From: Variovorax sp. OK212
Lineage (GTDB): Bacteria; Pseudomonadota; Gammaproteobacteria; Burkholderiales; Burkholderiaceae_C
Reading direction: 5' to 3'
NCBI RefSeq assembly: GCF_900112425.1
Contig: NZ_FOLP01000005.1
Location: 186,001 to 250,000 of the forward strand
DNA length: 64,000 bases
Numbering within the stretch: position 1 is the stretch's first letter; each line of letters opens with the position of its first letter. The notes under the pieces are model-generated. The model ran no database searches. It had not been told where the DNA came from and worked only from the letters and a program-made list of their open reading frames with translations. Shown here piece by piece: positions 26,405 to 35,439 of this stretch. A program made the position numbers and the translations under genes.

Positions 26405-27556
26405 ATGAAGACAAGAGCAAGCATGGTTTCGGTTTCCAGCCTCGCCGGCATCGCTGGTCTCGTGGCCCTGGCCGTCGGTGGCCAGGCGTACGCGCAGGAG
26501 CAGGTGGTCAAGATCGGTCACAGCGGTCCGCTGTCGGGCCCCAATGCCTTCGCGGGCAAGGACAATGAAAACGGCGTGCGCCTGGCCGTGGAAGAACTCA
26601 ACGCGAAGAAGCTCAGCGTGGGCGGCAAGACGCTCAAGTTCGAGCTGGTCTCCGAAGACGACCAGTGCGACGCCAAGACCGGCGTGAGCGTGGCGCAGAA
26701 GTTCGTGGACGACGGCGTCAAGTTCGTCATGGGCCCGTACTGCTCGGGCGTGGCCATTCCGGCTTCGCGCATCTACAGCGACGGCGGCACCATGGTCTCC
26801 ACCGTGGGCACCAACCCGAAGGTGACGCAGGGCGGCTACAAGAACCTGTACCGCATCATCGCCAGCGACAACCAGATCGGCTCCAGCATGGCGGTGTACG
26901 CGGCCAAGGTGCTGAAGGTGAAGAAGGTCGGCGTCATCGACGACCGCACCGCCTTCGGCCAGGGGCTCGCCGAGGAGTTCACCAAGGAAGCCAAGAAGCA
27001 GGGCCTCACCGTGGTCGGCCAGGAGTTCACCACCGACAAGGCCGTGGACTTCACCGCCATCCTGACCAACATGAAGTCCAAGGCGCCCGAGGCCATCTTC
27101 TTCGGCGGCTACGCGCCGCAGGCCGCGCCCATGGCGCGCCAGATGAAGCAGCTGGCCGTGCCCGGCAAGCTGCTGGGCGGCGACACCGTGTGCAGCCCGG
27201 CCACCGGCAAGCTCGGCGGCGACGCGGTCAACGACCTGGTGTTCTGCGCGCAGGGCGGCTCCATGCTCGAGAAGGCGCAGACCGGCCCGGCCTTCAAGGA
27301 GAAGTTCAAGAAGCGCTTCAACGCCGACCCCGATGCCTACGCCGCCTCGTACTACGACCAGGTGCTGTTCATCGGCGAGTCGATGAAGAAGGCCAACTCC
27401 ATCGATCCCGACAAGGTGGGCGCGGAGCTCTACAAGACCACCTACAAGGGCGTGGCCGCCACCTATGCGTACGACGACAAGGGCAACATGAAGCAGGCGC
27501 CCATCACCGTCTTCACGTTCAAGAACGAGGCCCCCGTGCCCATCGCCAGCTACTGA
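26405..27556 (+). CDS. Branched-chain-amino-acid-type ABC transporter substrate-binding protein
   Basis: A 383-residue periplasmic binding protein of the LivJ/LivK group. The signal peptide ends at VGGQAYAQ; the mature protein opens [20 protein letters not shown], typical of the Leu/Ile/Val family, given here as [12 protein letters not shown] and PNAFAGKD. The two-lobed fold is complete, with the conserved Cys pair near QCDAK and GPYCSG. In this operon it most likely binds hydroxyproline or a related imino acid. The permease and ATPase genes are missing from the window, so it must use membrane components encoded elsewhere. Confidence 0.92.
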   Translation: MKTRASMVSVSSLAGIAGLVALAVGGQAYAQEQVVKIGHSGPLSGPNAFAGKDNENGVRLAVEELNAKKLSVGGKTLKFELVSEDDQCDAKTGVSVAQKFVDDGVKFVMGPYCSGVAIPASRIYSDGGTMVSTVGTNPKVTQGGYKNLYRIIASDNQIGSSMAVYAAKVLKVKKVGVIDDRTAFGQGLAEEFTKEAKKQGLTVVGQEFTTDKAVDFTAILTNMKSKAPEAIFFGGYAPQAAPMARQMKQLAVPGKLLGGDTVCSPATGKLGGDAVNDLVFCAQGGSMLEKAQTGPAFKEKFKKRFNADPDAYAASYYDQVLFIGESMKKANSIDPDKVGAELYKTTYKGVAATYAYDDKGNMKQAPITVFTFKNEAPVPIASY

Positions 27557-27569
27557 CCGGACCCCGCCC

Positions 27570-28505
27570 ATGCAACGCATCCAGGTCATCGACTCGCACA
27601 CCGGCGGCGAACCCACGCGCCTCGTGATTGGCGGCTTCCCCGACCTGGGGAAGGGCTCCATGGCCGAGCGCCGCGCGCTGCTGGCCGAGCGGCACGACAA
27701 GTGGCGCGCGGCCGCCGTGCTGGAGCCACGCGGCAGCGACGTGGTGGTGGGCGCGCTGCTGTGCGAGCCGGTCTCGCCCGATGCCGCGGCGGGCGTCGTC
27801 TTCTTCAACAACGCCGGCTACCTCGGCATGTGCGGGCACGGCACCATCGGGCTGGTCGCGAGCCTGGCGCACATGGGGCGCATCGGCGTGGGCGAGCACC
27901 GCATCGAGACGCCCGTGGGCACCGTGACGACCACGCTGCACGCAGACGGCTCGGTGAGCGTGCGCAACGTGCCCGCCTACCGGCACCTGCACCAGGTGGC
28001 GGTCGACCTGTCCGGCCACGGTGTGGTGCGCGGCGACGTCGCCTGGGGCGGCAACTGGTTCTTCCTGGTGAGCGAGCATGGCCAGCGCGTGGCCAGCGAC
28101 AACCTCGCGGCGCTGACCGGCTACACCGCCGCGTTGCGCAAGGCGCTGGCGGCGCAGGGCATCACGGGCGCGGAAGGCGCGGAGATCGACCACATCGAGC
28201 TCTTCGCCGACGACAGCGAGGGCGCGGACAGCCGCAACTTCGTGCTGTGCCCCGGCAACGCCTACGACCGCTCGCCCTGCGGCACCGGCACCAGCGCCAA
28301 GATCGCCTGCCTCGCGGCCGACGGCAAGCTCGCGCCCGGCGCCGTGTGGACGCAGGCCAGCGTGATCGGCAGCCGCTTCGAGGCCAGCTACGCGATGGAC
28401 GGCGACCAGGTCATTCCCACGCTGCGTGGCCGCGCGCACATCAGCGCCGAGGCCACGCTGCTGATCGAAGAAGACGACCCCTTCGGCTGGGGCATCCGGC
28501 TCTGA
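27570..28505 (+). CDS. 4-hydroxyproline 2-epimerase (proline racemase family)
   Basis: A 311-residue enzyme of the proline racemase family. The two catalytic cysteines are Cys88 ([10 protein letters not shown]) and Cys237 ([12 protein letters not shown]); having both indicates an epimerase or racemase rather than the dehydratase branch, which has Thr at the second position. It converts trans-4-hydroxy-L-proline to cis-4-hydroxy-D-proline, as HypE/LhpA do. It starts 13 bp after the binding-protein stop codon and is followed by the FAD-dependent dehydrogenase that would use its product. Confidence 0.94.
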   Translation: MQRIQVIDSHTGGEPTRLVIGGFPDLGKGSMAERRALLAERHDKWRAAAVLEPRGSDVVVGALLCEPVSPDAAAGVVFFNNAGYLGMCGHGTIGLVASLAHMGRIGVGEHRIETPVGTVTTTLHADGSVSVRNVPAYRHLHQVAVDLSGHGVVRGDVAWGGNWFFLVSEHGQRVASDNLAALTGYTAALRKALAAQGITGAEGAEIDHIELFADDSEGADSRNFVLCPGNAYDRSPCGTGTSAKIACLAADGKLAPGAVWTQASVIGSRFEASYAMDGDQVIPTLRGRAHISAEATLLIEEDDPFGWGIRL

Positions 28506-28516
28506 CGCCGCGCGGC

Positions 28517-29620
28517 ATGGACGCGGATGTGATCGTCATCGGCGCCGGCATCGTCGGCGCGGCCTGCGCGCAGGCGCTCGCGCAAGCGGGTGCCCGCGTG
28601 CGGGTGCTCGACGCGCGCATCGGCGGCGCCACCGGCGCGGGCATGGGCCACCTCGTGGTGATGGACGACAACCCGGCCGAGCTCGAACTGAGCCGCCGTT
28701 CGGTCGCGCAATGGCGCGCGCTGGCGCCGCGCATGAGCGCCGACTGCGCGTACAGCGCGTGCGGCACGTTGTGGATTGCCGCGAACGACGAAGAAATGGC
28801 CGAGGCCGAGCGCAAGCAGCAGCGGCTGCGCGCGCATGGCATCGACAGCCGCCTGCTGAACGCCGGCGAACTCGCCGGCGCCGAGCCCGCGCTGCGCAAG
28901 GGCCTCGCGGGTGCGCTCGAAGTGCCGGGCGACGGCATCCTCTACGCGCCGAACGCGGCACGCTGGTTGCTCGCGCAGAACGGCGAATCGATCCGCGTCG
29001 AGCAGGCGATGGTCGAGGCCATCGAAGACGACGGCACGCTGCGCCTGGCCGACGGCAGCCGGCGCAGCGCGCCGCAGGTGGTGCTGGCCAACGGCATCCA
29101 GGCGACCGCACTGTGCCCCGAACTGCCGATCCGCCCGAAGAAGGGCCACCTGCTCATCACCGACCGCTACCCGGGCACGGTGCATCACCAGCTCGTCGAG
29201 CTGGGCTACGTGACCAGCGCGCACCAGAGCGACGGCGACTCGGTCGCCTTCAACGTGCAGCCGCGCCCCACCGGGCAACTGCTGGTGGGCTCGTCGCGCC
29301 AGTTCGACACGACCGACCCCGCGGTCGAGGCGCCAATGCTGGCGCGCATGCTCCAGCGCACGCTCGACTACCTGCCGGGGCTCGCGAACCTCAACGCGGT
29401 GCGTTCGTGGACCGGCCTGCGCGCCGCATCGCCCGACGGACTGCCGCTGCTGGGCAAGCACCCGTGGCGCGAGAAGCTGTGGCTGGCCGTCGGGCACGAA
29501 GGCCTGGGCGTGACCACCGCGCCGGGCAGCGCGCATCTGCTGGCGGCGCTGATGACCGGCGCGACACCCGATTTCGACGCGGCGCCCTATGCGCCGCGCA
29601 GCCTGAAAGAAATGGCATGA
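28517..29620 (+). CDS. FAD-dependent D-hydroxyproline dehydrogenase subunit (DAAO-like)
   Basis: A 367-residue flavoprotein of the D-amino-acid-oxidase/glycine-oxidase type. The FAD Rossmann motif is VIVIGAGIVGAACAQALA at residues 5-22, and the C-terminal FAD-closing motif is around WTGLRAASPDGLPLLG. With the two following genes it matches the hetero-oligomeric D-hydroxyproline dehydrogenase (LhpB with the small and large partners). It oxidises cis-4-hydroxy-D-proline to pyrroline-4-hydroxy-2-carboxylate. It starts 11 bp after the epimerase and overlaps the next gene by ATGA. Confidence 0.9.
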   Translation: MDADVIVIGAGIVGAACAQALAQAGARVRVLDARIGGATGAGMGHLVVMDDNPAELELSRRSVAQWRALAPRMSADCAYSACGTLWIAANDEEMAEAERKQQRLRAHGIDSRLLNAGELAGAEPALRKGLAGALEVPGDGILYAPNAARWLLAQNGESIRVEQAMVEAIEDDGTLRLADGSRRSAPQVVLANGIQATALCPELPIRPKKGHLLITDRYPGTVHHQLVELGYVTSAHQSDGDSVAFNVQPRPTGQLLVGSSRQFDTTDPAVEAPMLARMLQRTLDYLPGLANLNAVRSWTGLRAASPDGLPLLGKHPWREKLWLAVGHEGLGVTTAPGSAHLLAALMTGATPDFDAAPYAPRSLKEMA

Positions 29621-29865
29621 GCGCCCATACCCTGCTGCACATCGACGGCCACCTGGTGCGCGTGAAAGCGGGCAGCTCGGTCGCCGCAGCACTGTGCATG
29701 GCCGGCGGCATGGGTGTGGCGCGCACCTCGGTCACGGGCCAGCCGCGCGCGCCGTTCTGCGGCATGGGCGTGTGCCAGGAATGCCGCGTGCTGGTCGACG
29801 GCCGGCGCCGGCTCGCCTGCCAGACGGTGTGCGCCGAAGGCATGCGCGTGGAGACGACGGAATGA
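29617..29865 (+). CDS. Small 2Fe-2S ferredoxin-like subunit
   Basis: An 82-residue iron-sulfur protein. Cys48, Cys53, Cys56 and Cys68 (FCGMGVCQECRVLVDG, then LACQTVC) have the plant-ferredoxin-like spacing used in the small subunit of hydroxyproline and octopine/nopaline-type dehydrogenases. It probably carries electrons between the two flavin subunits. It overlaps both neighbours by 4 bp (ATGA at each end), consistent with tight stoichiometric expression. Confidence 0.92.
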   Translation: MSAHTLLHIDGHLVRVKAGSSVAAALCMAGGMGVARTSVTGQPRAPFCGMGVCQECRVLVDGRRRLACQTVCAEGMRVETTE

Positions 29866-31136
29866 ACGGCATGGCGATGAACCATTGCGACATATTGATC
29901 GTGGGCGCGGGCCCGGCCGGCATGGCCGCCGCGGTGGCGGCTGCGGCGAGTGGCGCATCGGTCGTCGTCATCGACGACAACCCCGCGCCCGGCGGTCAGA
30001 TCTGGCGCGACGGCCCCGGCGCGGCGCTGCCAGCGGCGGCGCGCCAGTGGCTGGAGGCGCTCGGACGCCACGCCAACATCCGCGTGCGCAACGGCACGCG
30101 CACCGTGGCCGCGCCCTCCGCGAACGAACTGCTGCTCGAAGACGCCGAGGGCGCCACGCGCATGCGGTGGAACAAGCTCATCCTCTGCACCGGCGCGCGC
30201 GAGCTGCTGCTGCCCTTTTCCGGTTGGACGCTGCCCGGCGTGACGGGCGCGGGCGGGCTGCAGGCGCTCGTCAAGGCCGGCTTGCCGGTGGAGGGCGAGC
30301 GCATCGTCGTCGCGGGCAGCGGGCCTTTGCTGCTGGCCGCCGCGGCCACGGCGCGCGCCGCGGGCGCGAAGGTGCTGCGCGTCGCCGAGCAGGCCTCTTT
30401 CGCCGCGGTGGCGCGCTTCGGCGCCAGCCTCGTGCGCTGGCCCGGCAAGGCCGCGCAGGCGGTCACGCTGGCCGATGCGCAGTACCGCACCTCGGCACGC
30501 ATCGTTGCCGCGCAGGGCGCCACGCAGGTCGAGTCGGTTCGGCTGCTGCAAGGCGGCCGCGAGGTCGAGATCGCCTGCGAGCGCATCGCCTGCGGCTTCG
30601 GCCTCACGCCCAACACGCAGCTTGGCCAGTTGCTCGGCTGCGCGCTCACGGCGCAAGCGCTGTCGGTCGATGCCCTGCAAGCCACGAGCGTCGCGGGCGT
30701 CTATGCGGCCGGCGAGTGCACGGGCTTCGGCGGCAGCGAACGCGCGCTGGCGCAGGGGACCATCGCGGGCCATGCGGCCGCCGGCAATGCGCGCGAAGCC
30801 AAGGCGCACGAAGGCGAGCGCGCCCGCTGGGACGCCTTCGCCGCGCAGCTGCACCGCAGCTTCGCGCTGGCGCCGGACATCAAGTCGATGCCGCAGCCCG
30901 ACACGCTCGTGTGCCGCTGCGAAGACGTACCCCTGTCCGCGCTCGCGGCATGCACGGGCTGGACCGACGCCAAGCTGCACCGGCGCTGCGGCATGGGCGC
31001 CTGCCAGGGCCGCGTGTGCGGCGATGCGGCGCAGTTTCTCTTCGGCTGGGCGCCGCCGGTGCCGCGGCCGCCGCTGTCGCCGGTCCGCATCGGGACACTG
31101 GCGGCGCTCGCGGTCCCGGACGACGCCCGACAATGA
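29862..31136 (+). CDS. NAD(P)/FAD-dependent oxidoreductase subunit with BFD-like 2Fe-2S domain
   Basis: A 424-residue protein. The first dinucleotide fold is DILIVGAGPAGMAAAVAAAA; the second lies near ERIVVAGSGPLLLAAAATA. The C-terminus (residues about 345-395) has a BFD-like cluster of cysteines (LVCRCEDVPL, then RRCGMGACQGRVCG). This is the large subunit of the same multi-subunit D-hydroxyproline dehydrogenase (like LhpF or the octopine oxidase A subunit). The ATG at 29862 overlaps the ferredoxin stop codon; the frame is open further upstream only as a shadow. Confidence 0.92.
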   Translation: MNGMAMNHCDILIVGAGPAGMAAAVAAAASGASVVVIDDNPAPGGQIWRDGPGAALPAAARQWLEALGRHANIRVRNGTRTVAAPSANELLLEDAEGATRMRWNKLILCTGARELLLPFSGWTLPGVTGAGGLQALVKAGLPVEGERIVVAGSGPLLLAAAATARAAGAKVLRVAEQASFAAVARFGASLVRWPGKAAQAVTLADAQYRTSARIVAAQGATQVESVRLLQGGREVEIACERIACGFGLTPNTQLGQLLGCALTAQALSVDALQATSVAGVYAAGECTGFGGSERALAQGTIAGHAAAGNAREAKAHEGERARWDAFAAQLHRSFALAPDIKSMPQPDTLVCRCEDVPLSALAACTGWTDAKLHRRCGMGACQGRVCGDAAQFLFGWAPPVPRPPLSPVRIGTLAALAVPDDARQ

Positions 31137-31828
31137 CGCCGCATCCGCAGAAGAACACCATGGCCGCCCCGACCTCCGACCCCCGACCCCTGCCCAAGCG
31201 CCGTGCCGCCGACGTGGCCTACGACGCCATCGAGGCGCTGCTGTCCACCCTGCAGATCCTGCCCGGCAGCCAGATCGTCGAGGCCGAACTGGCCGAGCGC
31301 ACGGGCCTGGGCCGCACGCCGGTGCGCGAGGCGCTGATGCGCATGGTGTCCATCGGCCTCATCGTGCAGCAGCCGCGCCGCGGGCTGCTGGTGTCGGCCA
31401 TCGACCTGGCGGACCATCTCGACGTGATCCAGACCCGGCGCGTGCTCGAGCGGCTGATTGCCGCCTGCTCGGCGCGCCGCGCCACCGCGCTGCAGCGCAC
31501 CGGCATCGTCCGCTGCGCCGAGTTGATGGTCGAGGCCGCGGACCGCGGCGACCTCACCGACTACATGCGCGCCGACCATGCGCTCGACCTCGTCAACCAC
31601 CAGGCGAGCCACAACGACTCGGCGGTGAAGGCCGTGATTCCGCCGATCGTGCAGTGCCGGCGCTTCTGGTACGCCTACCAGCACGAAGGCGAGATCGTCG
31701 AGGGGGCGAACGCGCACCTCGAGCTGGCGCAGGGCATCGCCACCGGCGACGAGGCCGCCGCCATCGCTGGCGCCGAGCGGCTGATGGACTACCTCGAAGT
31801 CTTCGCGCGCAAGATCATCGACAAGTAA
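31133..31828 (+). CDS. GntR-family (FCD) transcriptional regulator
   Basis: A 231-residue GntR regulator: winged helix (residues about 22-85, with ELAERTGLGRTPVREALMRM) followed by an all-helical FCD effector domain (DYMRADHALD, then the His motifs). Such regulators control hydroxyproline operons (HypR in Sinorhizobium). The ATG at 31133 overlaps the oxidoreductase stop codon by ATGA; an alternative ATG at 31160 has AGAAGAA upstream. It is the last gene of the operon and probably represses it through the palindrome at 25365. Confidence 0.92.
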   Translation: MTPHPQKNTMAAPTSDPRPLPKRRAADVAYDAIEALLSTLQILPGSQIVEAELAERTGLGRTPVREALMRMVSIGLIVQQPRRGLLVSAIDLADHLDVIQTRRVLERLIAACSARRATALQRTGIVRCAELMVEAADRGDLTDYMRADHALDLVNHQASHNDSAVKAVIPPIVQCRRFWYAYQHEGEIVEGANAHLELAQGIATGDEAAAIAGAERLMDYLEVFARKIIDK

Positions 31829-31837
31829 GGGGGGGCA

Positions 31838-32095
31838 TTAGCCGGGCGGTTCACCGCCCGTCCCGGCGCCTCCGTCGACGCTTTCCTCGCGCCGGCGCTG
31901 CCGCAGCACCGTCGCACTTTCCCCACCCTGGCCCCAGTTGTCGGGGTCGATCTCGTCGATCAACACGGTCACGTCTTCCGGTCGCTTGCCCAACACGTCT
32001 TGCATGAGCTTCGTGGCGCCGGCGATGAGCGCGGCTTTCTGTTCCTTCGAGGCGGGGGGCTCGCGGCGCGCGAGGCGGATGGTCACGAGGGGCAT
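31838..32095 (-). CDS. 4-oxalocrotonate tautomerase-like protein
   Basis: An 85-residue tautomerase-family protein. The initiator Met is followed by Pro2 (MPLVTIRLARR), the catalytic base after Met removal, and the EDVTVLIDEIDPDNWG segment is the usual second half. The frame remains open upstream, but only as antisense to the desaturase gene, so the MPLV start is clear. The C-terminus has an Arg/Gly extension that ends in a CGGGCGG/CCGCCCG hairpin. It converges on the GntR gene with 9 bp between stop codons. Confidence 0.88.
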   Translation of the reverse strand: MPLVTIRLARREPPASKEQKAALIAGATKLMQDVLGKRPEDVTVLIDEIDPDNWGQGGESATVLRQRRREESVDGGAGTGGEPPG

Positions 32096-32203
32096 GGCGG
32101 GCGTCCTTCTCGGAGCGATCGGCCGAGGCTGCGCGATTCTGCCAAGCCCGTACCCGGGGAATTCCGCGTGTCCTGCGCGGCATGCCGGCGCATACTGAAA
32201 CGC

Positions 32204-33142
32204 ATGGCCGTCGCCCCCCGCGCCCAACCCGAAGACTTCTTCAGCACCGAAGAGTGGCGCTCGCTCACCACGCGCTCGTCGTGGAGGGGGCTGGGGCTGG
32301 TGCTGCATTGCTGGGGCACGATCGGCGCGGCGATGCTCGTGGGCATCGTGTGGCCGTGGACCGTGCCGCTCATGGTGCCGATCGTCGGCACGCGGCAGCT
32401 GGGCCTGTTCATCCTCATGCACGACGCGGCGCATGCCGGGCTGCACCGCAACCGCCAGGTGAACGACTGGGTCGGCTACTGGCTGTGCTCGTCGACGCTG
32501 CGCGACTACCGGCCGTACCACCTGCAGCACCACCGCTTCGTGCAGCAGACCGAAGACCCCGACCTGGTGCTGTCGGCGCCCTTCCCCATCACGCGCGCGT
32601 CGATGTGGCGCAAGGTCGTGCGCGACCTGAGCGGGCAGACCTTCTACAAGCAGCGCTTCGGCCACATCGCCGAGGGCATGCGCAACCGTGCGCCGGGCGA
32701 GTCGGCGCTGAAAGTGTTCGGCCGCGAGCTGGCGAAGGACAAGCGCTTCCTGGTCGCCAACGGCCTCGGCTTGCTGGCTTTCGCCGTTACGGGCCATGGG
32801 TGGGCCTGGCTGCTGATGTGGCTGCTGCCCATGGCCACCTGGCTGCCGCTGGTGAGCCGCGTGCGCAACATCGCCGAGCATGCGCTGGTCGCGCAGAACG
32901 AGGTCGACCCGATGCGGCAGGCGCGCACCACGCACGCCGGCTGGCTCGAACGCCTGCTGGTGGCGCCCTACTGGGTCAACTACCACTGCGAGCACCACAT
33001 GTTCACCAACCTGCCCTGCTGGGCCCTGCCAAAGGCGCACCGCCTGCTGCGGCGCCAGGGCGCAACGGCGCGCATGGAAGTGCAGCCCGGCTACCTGAGC
33101 CTGCTCAGGCAAGCCACCTCGCCCTTGCCTCAGCCGGCCTGA
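32204..33142 (+). CDS. Membrane fatty acid desaturase family protein
   Basis: A 312-residue integral membrane di-iron enzyme. The three His boxes are all present: HDAAHAGLH, HLQHHR and HCEHH, with hydrophobic helices between them. It probably introduces a double bond into, or hydroxylates, a lipid-linked substrate such as a fatty acyl chain. The ATG at 32204 follows MAVAPRAQPEDFF-type N-terminus without a strong ribosome-binding site. Its last 13 bp overlap the convergent EamA gene. Confidence 0.92.
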   Translation: MAVAPRAQPEDFFSTEEWRSLTTRSSWRGLGLVLHCWGTIGAAMLVGIVWPWTVPLMVPIVGTRQLGLFILMHDAAHAGLHRNRQVNDWVGYWLCSSTLRDYRPYHLQHHRFVQQTEDPDLVLSAPFPITRASMWRKVVRDLSGQTFYKQRFGHIAEGMRNRAPGESALKVFGRELAKDKRFLVANGLGLLAFAVTGHGWAWLLMWLLPMATWLPLVSRVRNIAEHALVAQNEVDPMRQARTTHAGWLERLLVAPYWVNYHCEHHMFTNLPCWALPKAHRLLRRQGATARMEVQPGYLSLLRQATSPLPQPA

Positions 33143-34080
33143 CGCGCCGCCGGCACGGCGCGCACCACCGGCTGCGCCCCGCGCTGCGCGCGCTGGCTGA
33201 GCCAGATGCTCGCAATGACGATGCCGATCCCCGCCACCTGCCACGCCGACAGCGCCTGCCCCAGCAGCGCCCAGCCCAGGATCACCGCCGTCACCGGGCT
33301 CAGGAAGGCCAGCGGCGCGATCGCCGAGGGCTCCAGCCGCGCCACGCCGCGGAACCACACGATGTAGGTCAGCGCGGCGCCCACCAGGCCGAGCCAGCCG
33401 AAGCCGATCCAGTTGTGCAGCGTGAGCGCGGGCAGCGGCGGCTCCAGCAGCAGCGCGAACGGCAACAGCAGCAGGCCGCCCGCGGTGAGCTGCCAGGCGG
33501 TGAAGGCCAGTGCCGACACCGGCGGCTGCCAGCGGCGGCTCAACACCGTGCCGAAGGCCATCGACACGGCGGCGGCCACGGCCGCGGCGATGCCGATGGC
33601 GTCGAGCGCCGCGTTCGGCGTGAGCACCAGCAGCGCCACCCCGCCGATGCCGACCACCGCCGCCACCACCGACAGCGCGCGCACCGGCGCGCCCAGGAAG
33701 GCGCTGGCCAGGAACACCACCATCAGCGGCTGCACCGAGGTGATGGTGGCCGCCACGCCGCCCGGCAGGCGGTAGGCCGCGAGGAACAGCATGGCCCACA
33801 GCACCGAGAAGTTCAACGCGCCCAGCACGAAGATGCGGCCCCACCACGCGCGCTCGGGCAGCTTGCGCACGATCAGCAGCAACAGCAGGCCGGCAGGCAA
33901 TGCGCGCAGCAGCGCGACCGTCAGCGGGTGGTTGGCCGGCAGCAGCTCGGTGGTGACGATGTAGGTGCTGCCCCAGATGGCGGGTGCGGTCGCGGTGAGG
34001 AGAACGTCTGTGGTGCGGCTCGTGCGGCTGGCGGAGTTGGTGGGGTTGGTGGGGCTGGCAGGGCTTGTGCGGCGTGTCAT
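33130..34080 (-). CDS. EamA/DMT-family transporter
   Basis: A 316-residue inner-membrane protein with about ten transmembrane helices arranged as two EamA repeats. The first opens with TAPAIWGSTYIVTTELLP and the second contains GWLGLVGAALTYIVWFRG, both typical of the drug/metabolite transporter superfamily. It probably exports amino acids or other metabolites. The first 25 residues are Ser/Thr/Asn-rich with a short repeat (SPTNPTNSASRTSRT) and have no counterpart in the core. It is divergent from a LysR gene 81 bp away that probably regulates it. Confidence 0.92.
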   Translation of the reverse strand: MTRRTSPASPTNPTNSASRTSRTTDVLLTATAPAIWGSTYIVTTELLPANHPLTVALLRALPAGLLLLLIVRKLPERAWWGRIFVLGALNFSVLWAMLFLAAYRLPGGVAATITSVQPLMVVFLASAFLGAPVRALSVVAAVVGIGGVALLVLTPNAALDAIGIAAAVAAAVSMAFGTVLSRRWQPPVSALAFTAWQLTAGGLLLLPFALLLEPPLPALTLHNWIGFGWLGLVGAALTYIVWFRGVARLEPSAIAPLAFLSPVTAVILGWALLGQALSAWQVAGIGIVIASIWLSQRAQRGAQPVVRAVPAARQAG

Positions 34081-34097
34081 GGGTCGAATCTAAGGAG

Positions 34098-34127
34098 TTG
34101 ACCCATGGTTGTGAATGCTCGAATAAT
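34098..34127 (+). promoter_or_regulatory. Probable promoter of the LysR gene at 34162
   Basis: TTGACC at 34098-34103 and AATAAT at 34122-34127 are spaced by 18 bp and direct transcription into the LysR gene, with a leader of about 28 bases. The AT-rich stretch lies in the 81-bp divergent gap shared with the EamA gene. Confidence 0.6.
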
Positions 34128-34161
34128 GAATTGATTCTTTACCGGCAGTCGTCAATCGCGC

Positions 34162-35049
34162 ATGGACCATCTCACGGCCCTCAAGGTCTTCCGCACCACC
34201 GCCGCCGCGGGCAGCTTCGCCGGCGCCGCGCGGCAGATGGGGCTTTCGGCGGCGGCCGTCAGCAAGAACATCGCCGAGCTGGAGGCGCACCTGAAGGTGC
34301 GGCTCATCAACCGCACCACGCGCCAGATGAGCCTCACGGAGGCGGGCGCGGCCTATGTCGAGCGGCTGTCGCGCATCCTCGACGACCTGAGCGAGGCCGA
34401 CGCCGCGCTCGCGCCCATGGGCAGCAGCCCCGGCGGCGTGCTGCGCGTGAGCGCGCCGATGACCTTCACGCTCACCGCGCTGTCGCCCGCCATTGCCGAG
34501 TTCATGCGCCGCTACCCGAACCTGCGGCTCGAGCTGAACCTGCAGGACAGCCGCAGCGACCTCATCGGCGAGGGCTACGACCTGGTCATCCGCGGCAGCG
34601 ACCGGCTGGAAGATTCCAGCCTGGTCGCGCGCCGGCTCACGACCATGGCGCACGTGCTGTGCGGCGCGCCCGGCTACTTCGCCGACCGTGGCCGGCCCGC
34701 GCAGCCCGAAGACCTGAAGGCGCACGAGTGCGTGCAGTTCACGCTGTCGGACCACGCGAACAAGTGGACCTTCACGCGCGCCGGCCGCAGCGTGGCCGTG
34801 CCGATCGACGGGCGCTACAAGGTCAGCTCGAGCATCGCCGTGCGCGACGCGGTGCTGGCCGGTTTCGGGCTGAGCCTGATCCCGCGCATCTATGTCGAGG
34901 GCGAGCTGGCGTCCGGCCGGCTGCAGGCGGTGCTGGAAGATTGGGAGGCCGACAGGACGCCGGTGTACGCGGTCTATCCGTCGCGTCACCTGGCGGCGAA
35001 GACGCGGGTCTTCGTCGACTTCCTGGTGGAACGGCTGTCGGCGCGCTGA
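34162..35049 (+). CDS. LysR-family transcriptional regulator
   Basis: A 295-residue LysR regulator: MDHLTALKVFRTTAAAGSFA opens the helix-turn-helix (GAARQMGLSAAAVSKNIAEL), followed by the standard effector domain ending in KTRVFVDFLVERLSAR. It belongs to the DsdC/AaeR-like subgroup common near transporters. It is divergent from the EamA transporter, which is its probable target. Its 3' end overlaps by 64 bp the tail of the chimeric reading frame on the other strand. Confidence 0.93.
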   Translation: MDHLTALKVFRTTAAAGSFAGAARQMGLSAAAVSKNIAELEAHLKVRLINRTTRQMSLTEAGAAYVERLSRILDDLSEADAALAPMGSSPGGVLRVSAPMTFTLTALSPAIAEFMRRYPNLRLELNLQDSRSDLIGEGYDLVIRGSDRLEDSSLVARRLTTMAHVLCGAPGYFADRGRPAQPEDLKAHECVQFTLSDHANKWTFTRAGRSVAVPIDGRYKVSSSIAVRDAVLAGFGLSLIPRIYVEGELASGRLQAVLEDWEADRTPVYAVYPSRHLAAKTRVFVDFLVERLSAR

Positions 35050-35420
35050 CCGTTCAGCAGCGTGCCGATGCGCGTGCGGCGCACCAGCAACTGGTAGCTG
35101 GCGAGCGCCACGAACGCGGCGTTCTGGCGCGGCAGGTAGCGCAAGAAACCGCCGATCAGCGCGAAGCTCCACAGCCACGCGGCCGCGTTGCAGGCGAAGG
35201 CGATCCAGAACGCGGCGTGGGAAAGCTGATGCGGCGCCGAGCCATTGGCGCCACGCGATGCGCGCAACAGCACGAGGGTTGCGGCGAAGTACACCGGGCC
35301 GGCCACCGCATTACCCTTGCAGCGCGCCGAGGGCGCGAGCAGGCCGATGGCGTCGTAGTGGTGCAGCGTGCGCACCGTGAGGCCGGTGTGCCTGGCGAGT
35401 TCTCCGACCTTGAGCAGCAC
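34986..35420 (-). pseudogene. Chimeric MerR helix-turn-helix joined to membrane-protein remnant
   Basis: This 144-codon frame starts as a normal MerR regulator (MLLKVGELARHTGLTVRTLHHYDAIGLLAPSAR, given here by its motifs VGELARHTGLTVRTLHHYD and GLLAPSAR) but breaks off after about 33 residues, exactly where MerR proteins continue with a wing (usually GYRLY). It goes on as a hydrophobic sequence with two or three membrane segments (AFWIAFACNAAAWLWSFALI) that I do not recognise. The last 20 codons run antisense into the LysR gene. An internal deletion that fused two genes is the simplest explanation. Confidence 0.6.
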
Positions 35421-35439
35421 GGATCGCCTTGGCGGGAGG

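Noticed and set aside
31838..33847. A 669-residue protein containing the tautomerase
   Set aside because: Tautomerases need Pro directly after the start Met, and the MPLV start at 32095 supplies it. The upstream part is antisense to the desaturase.
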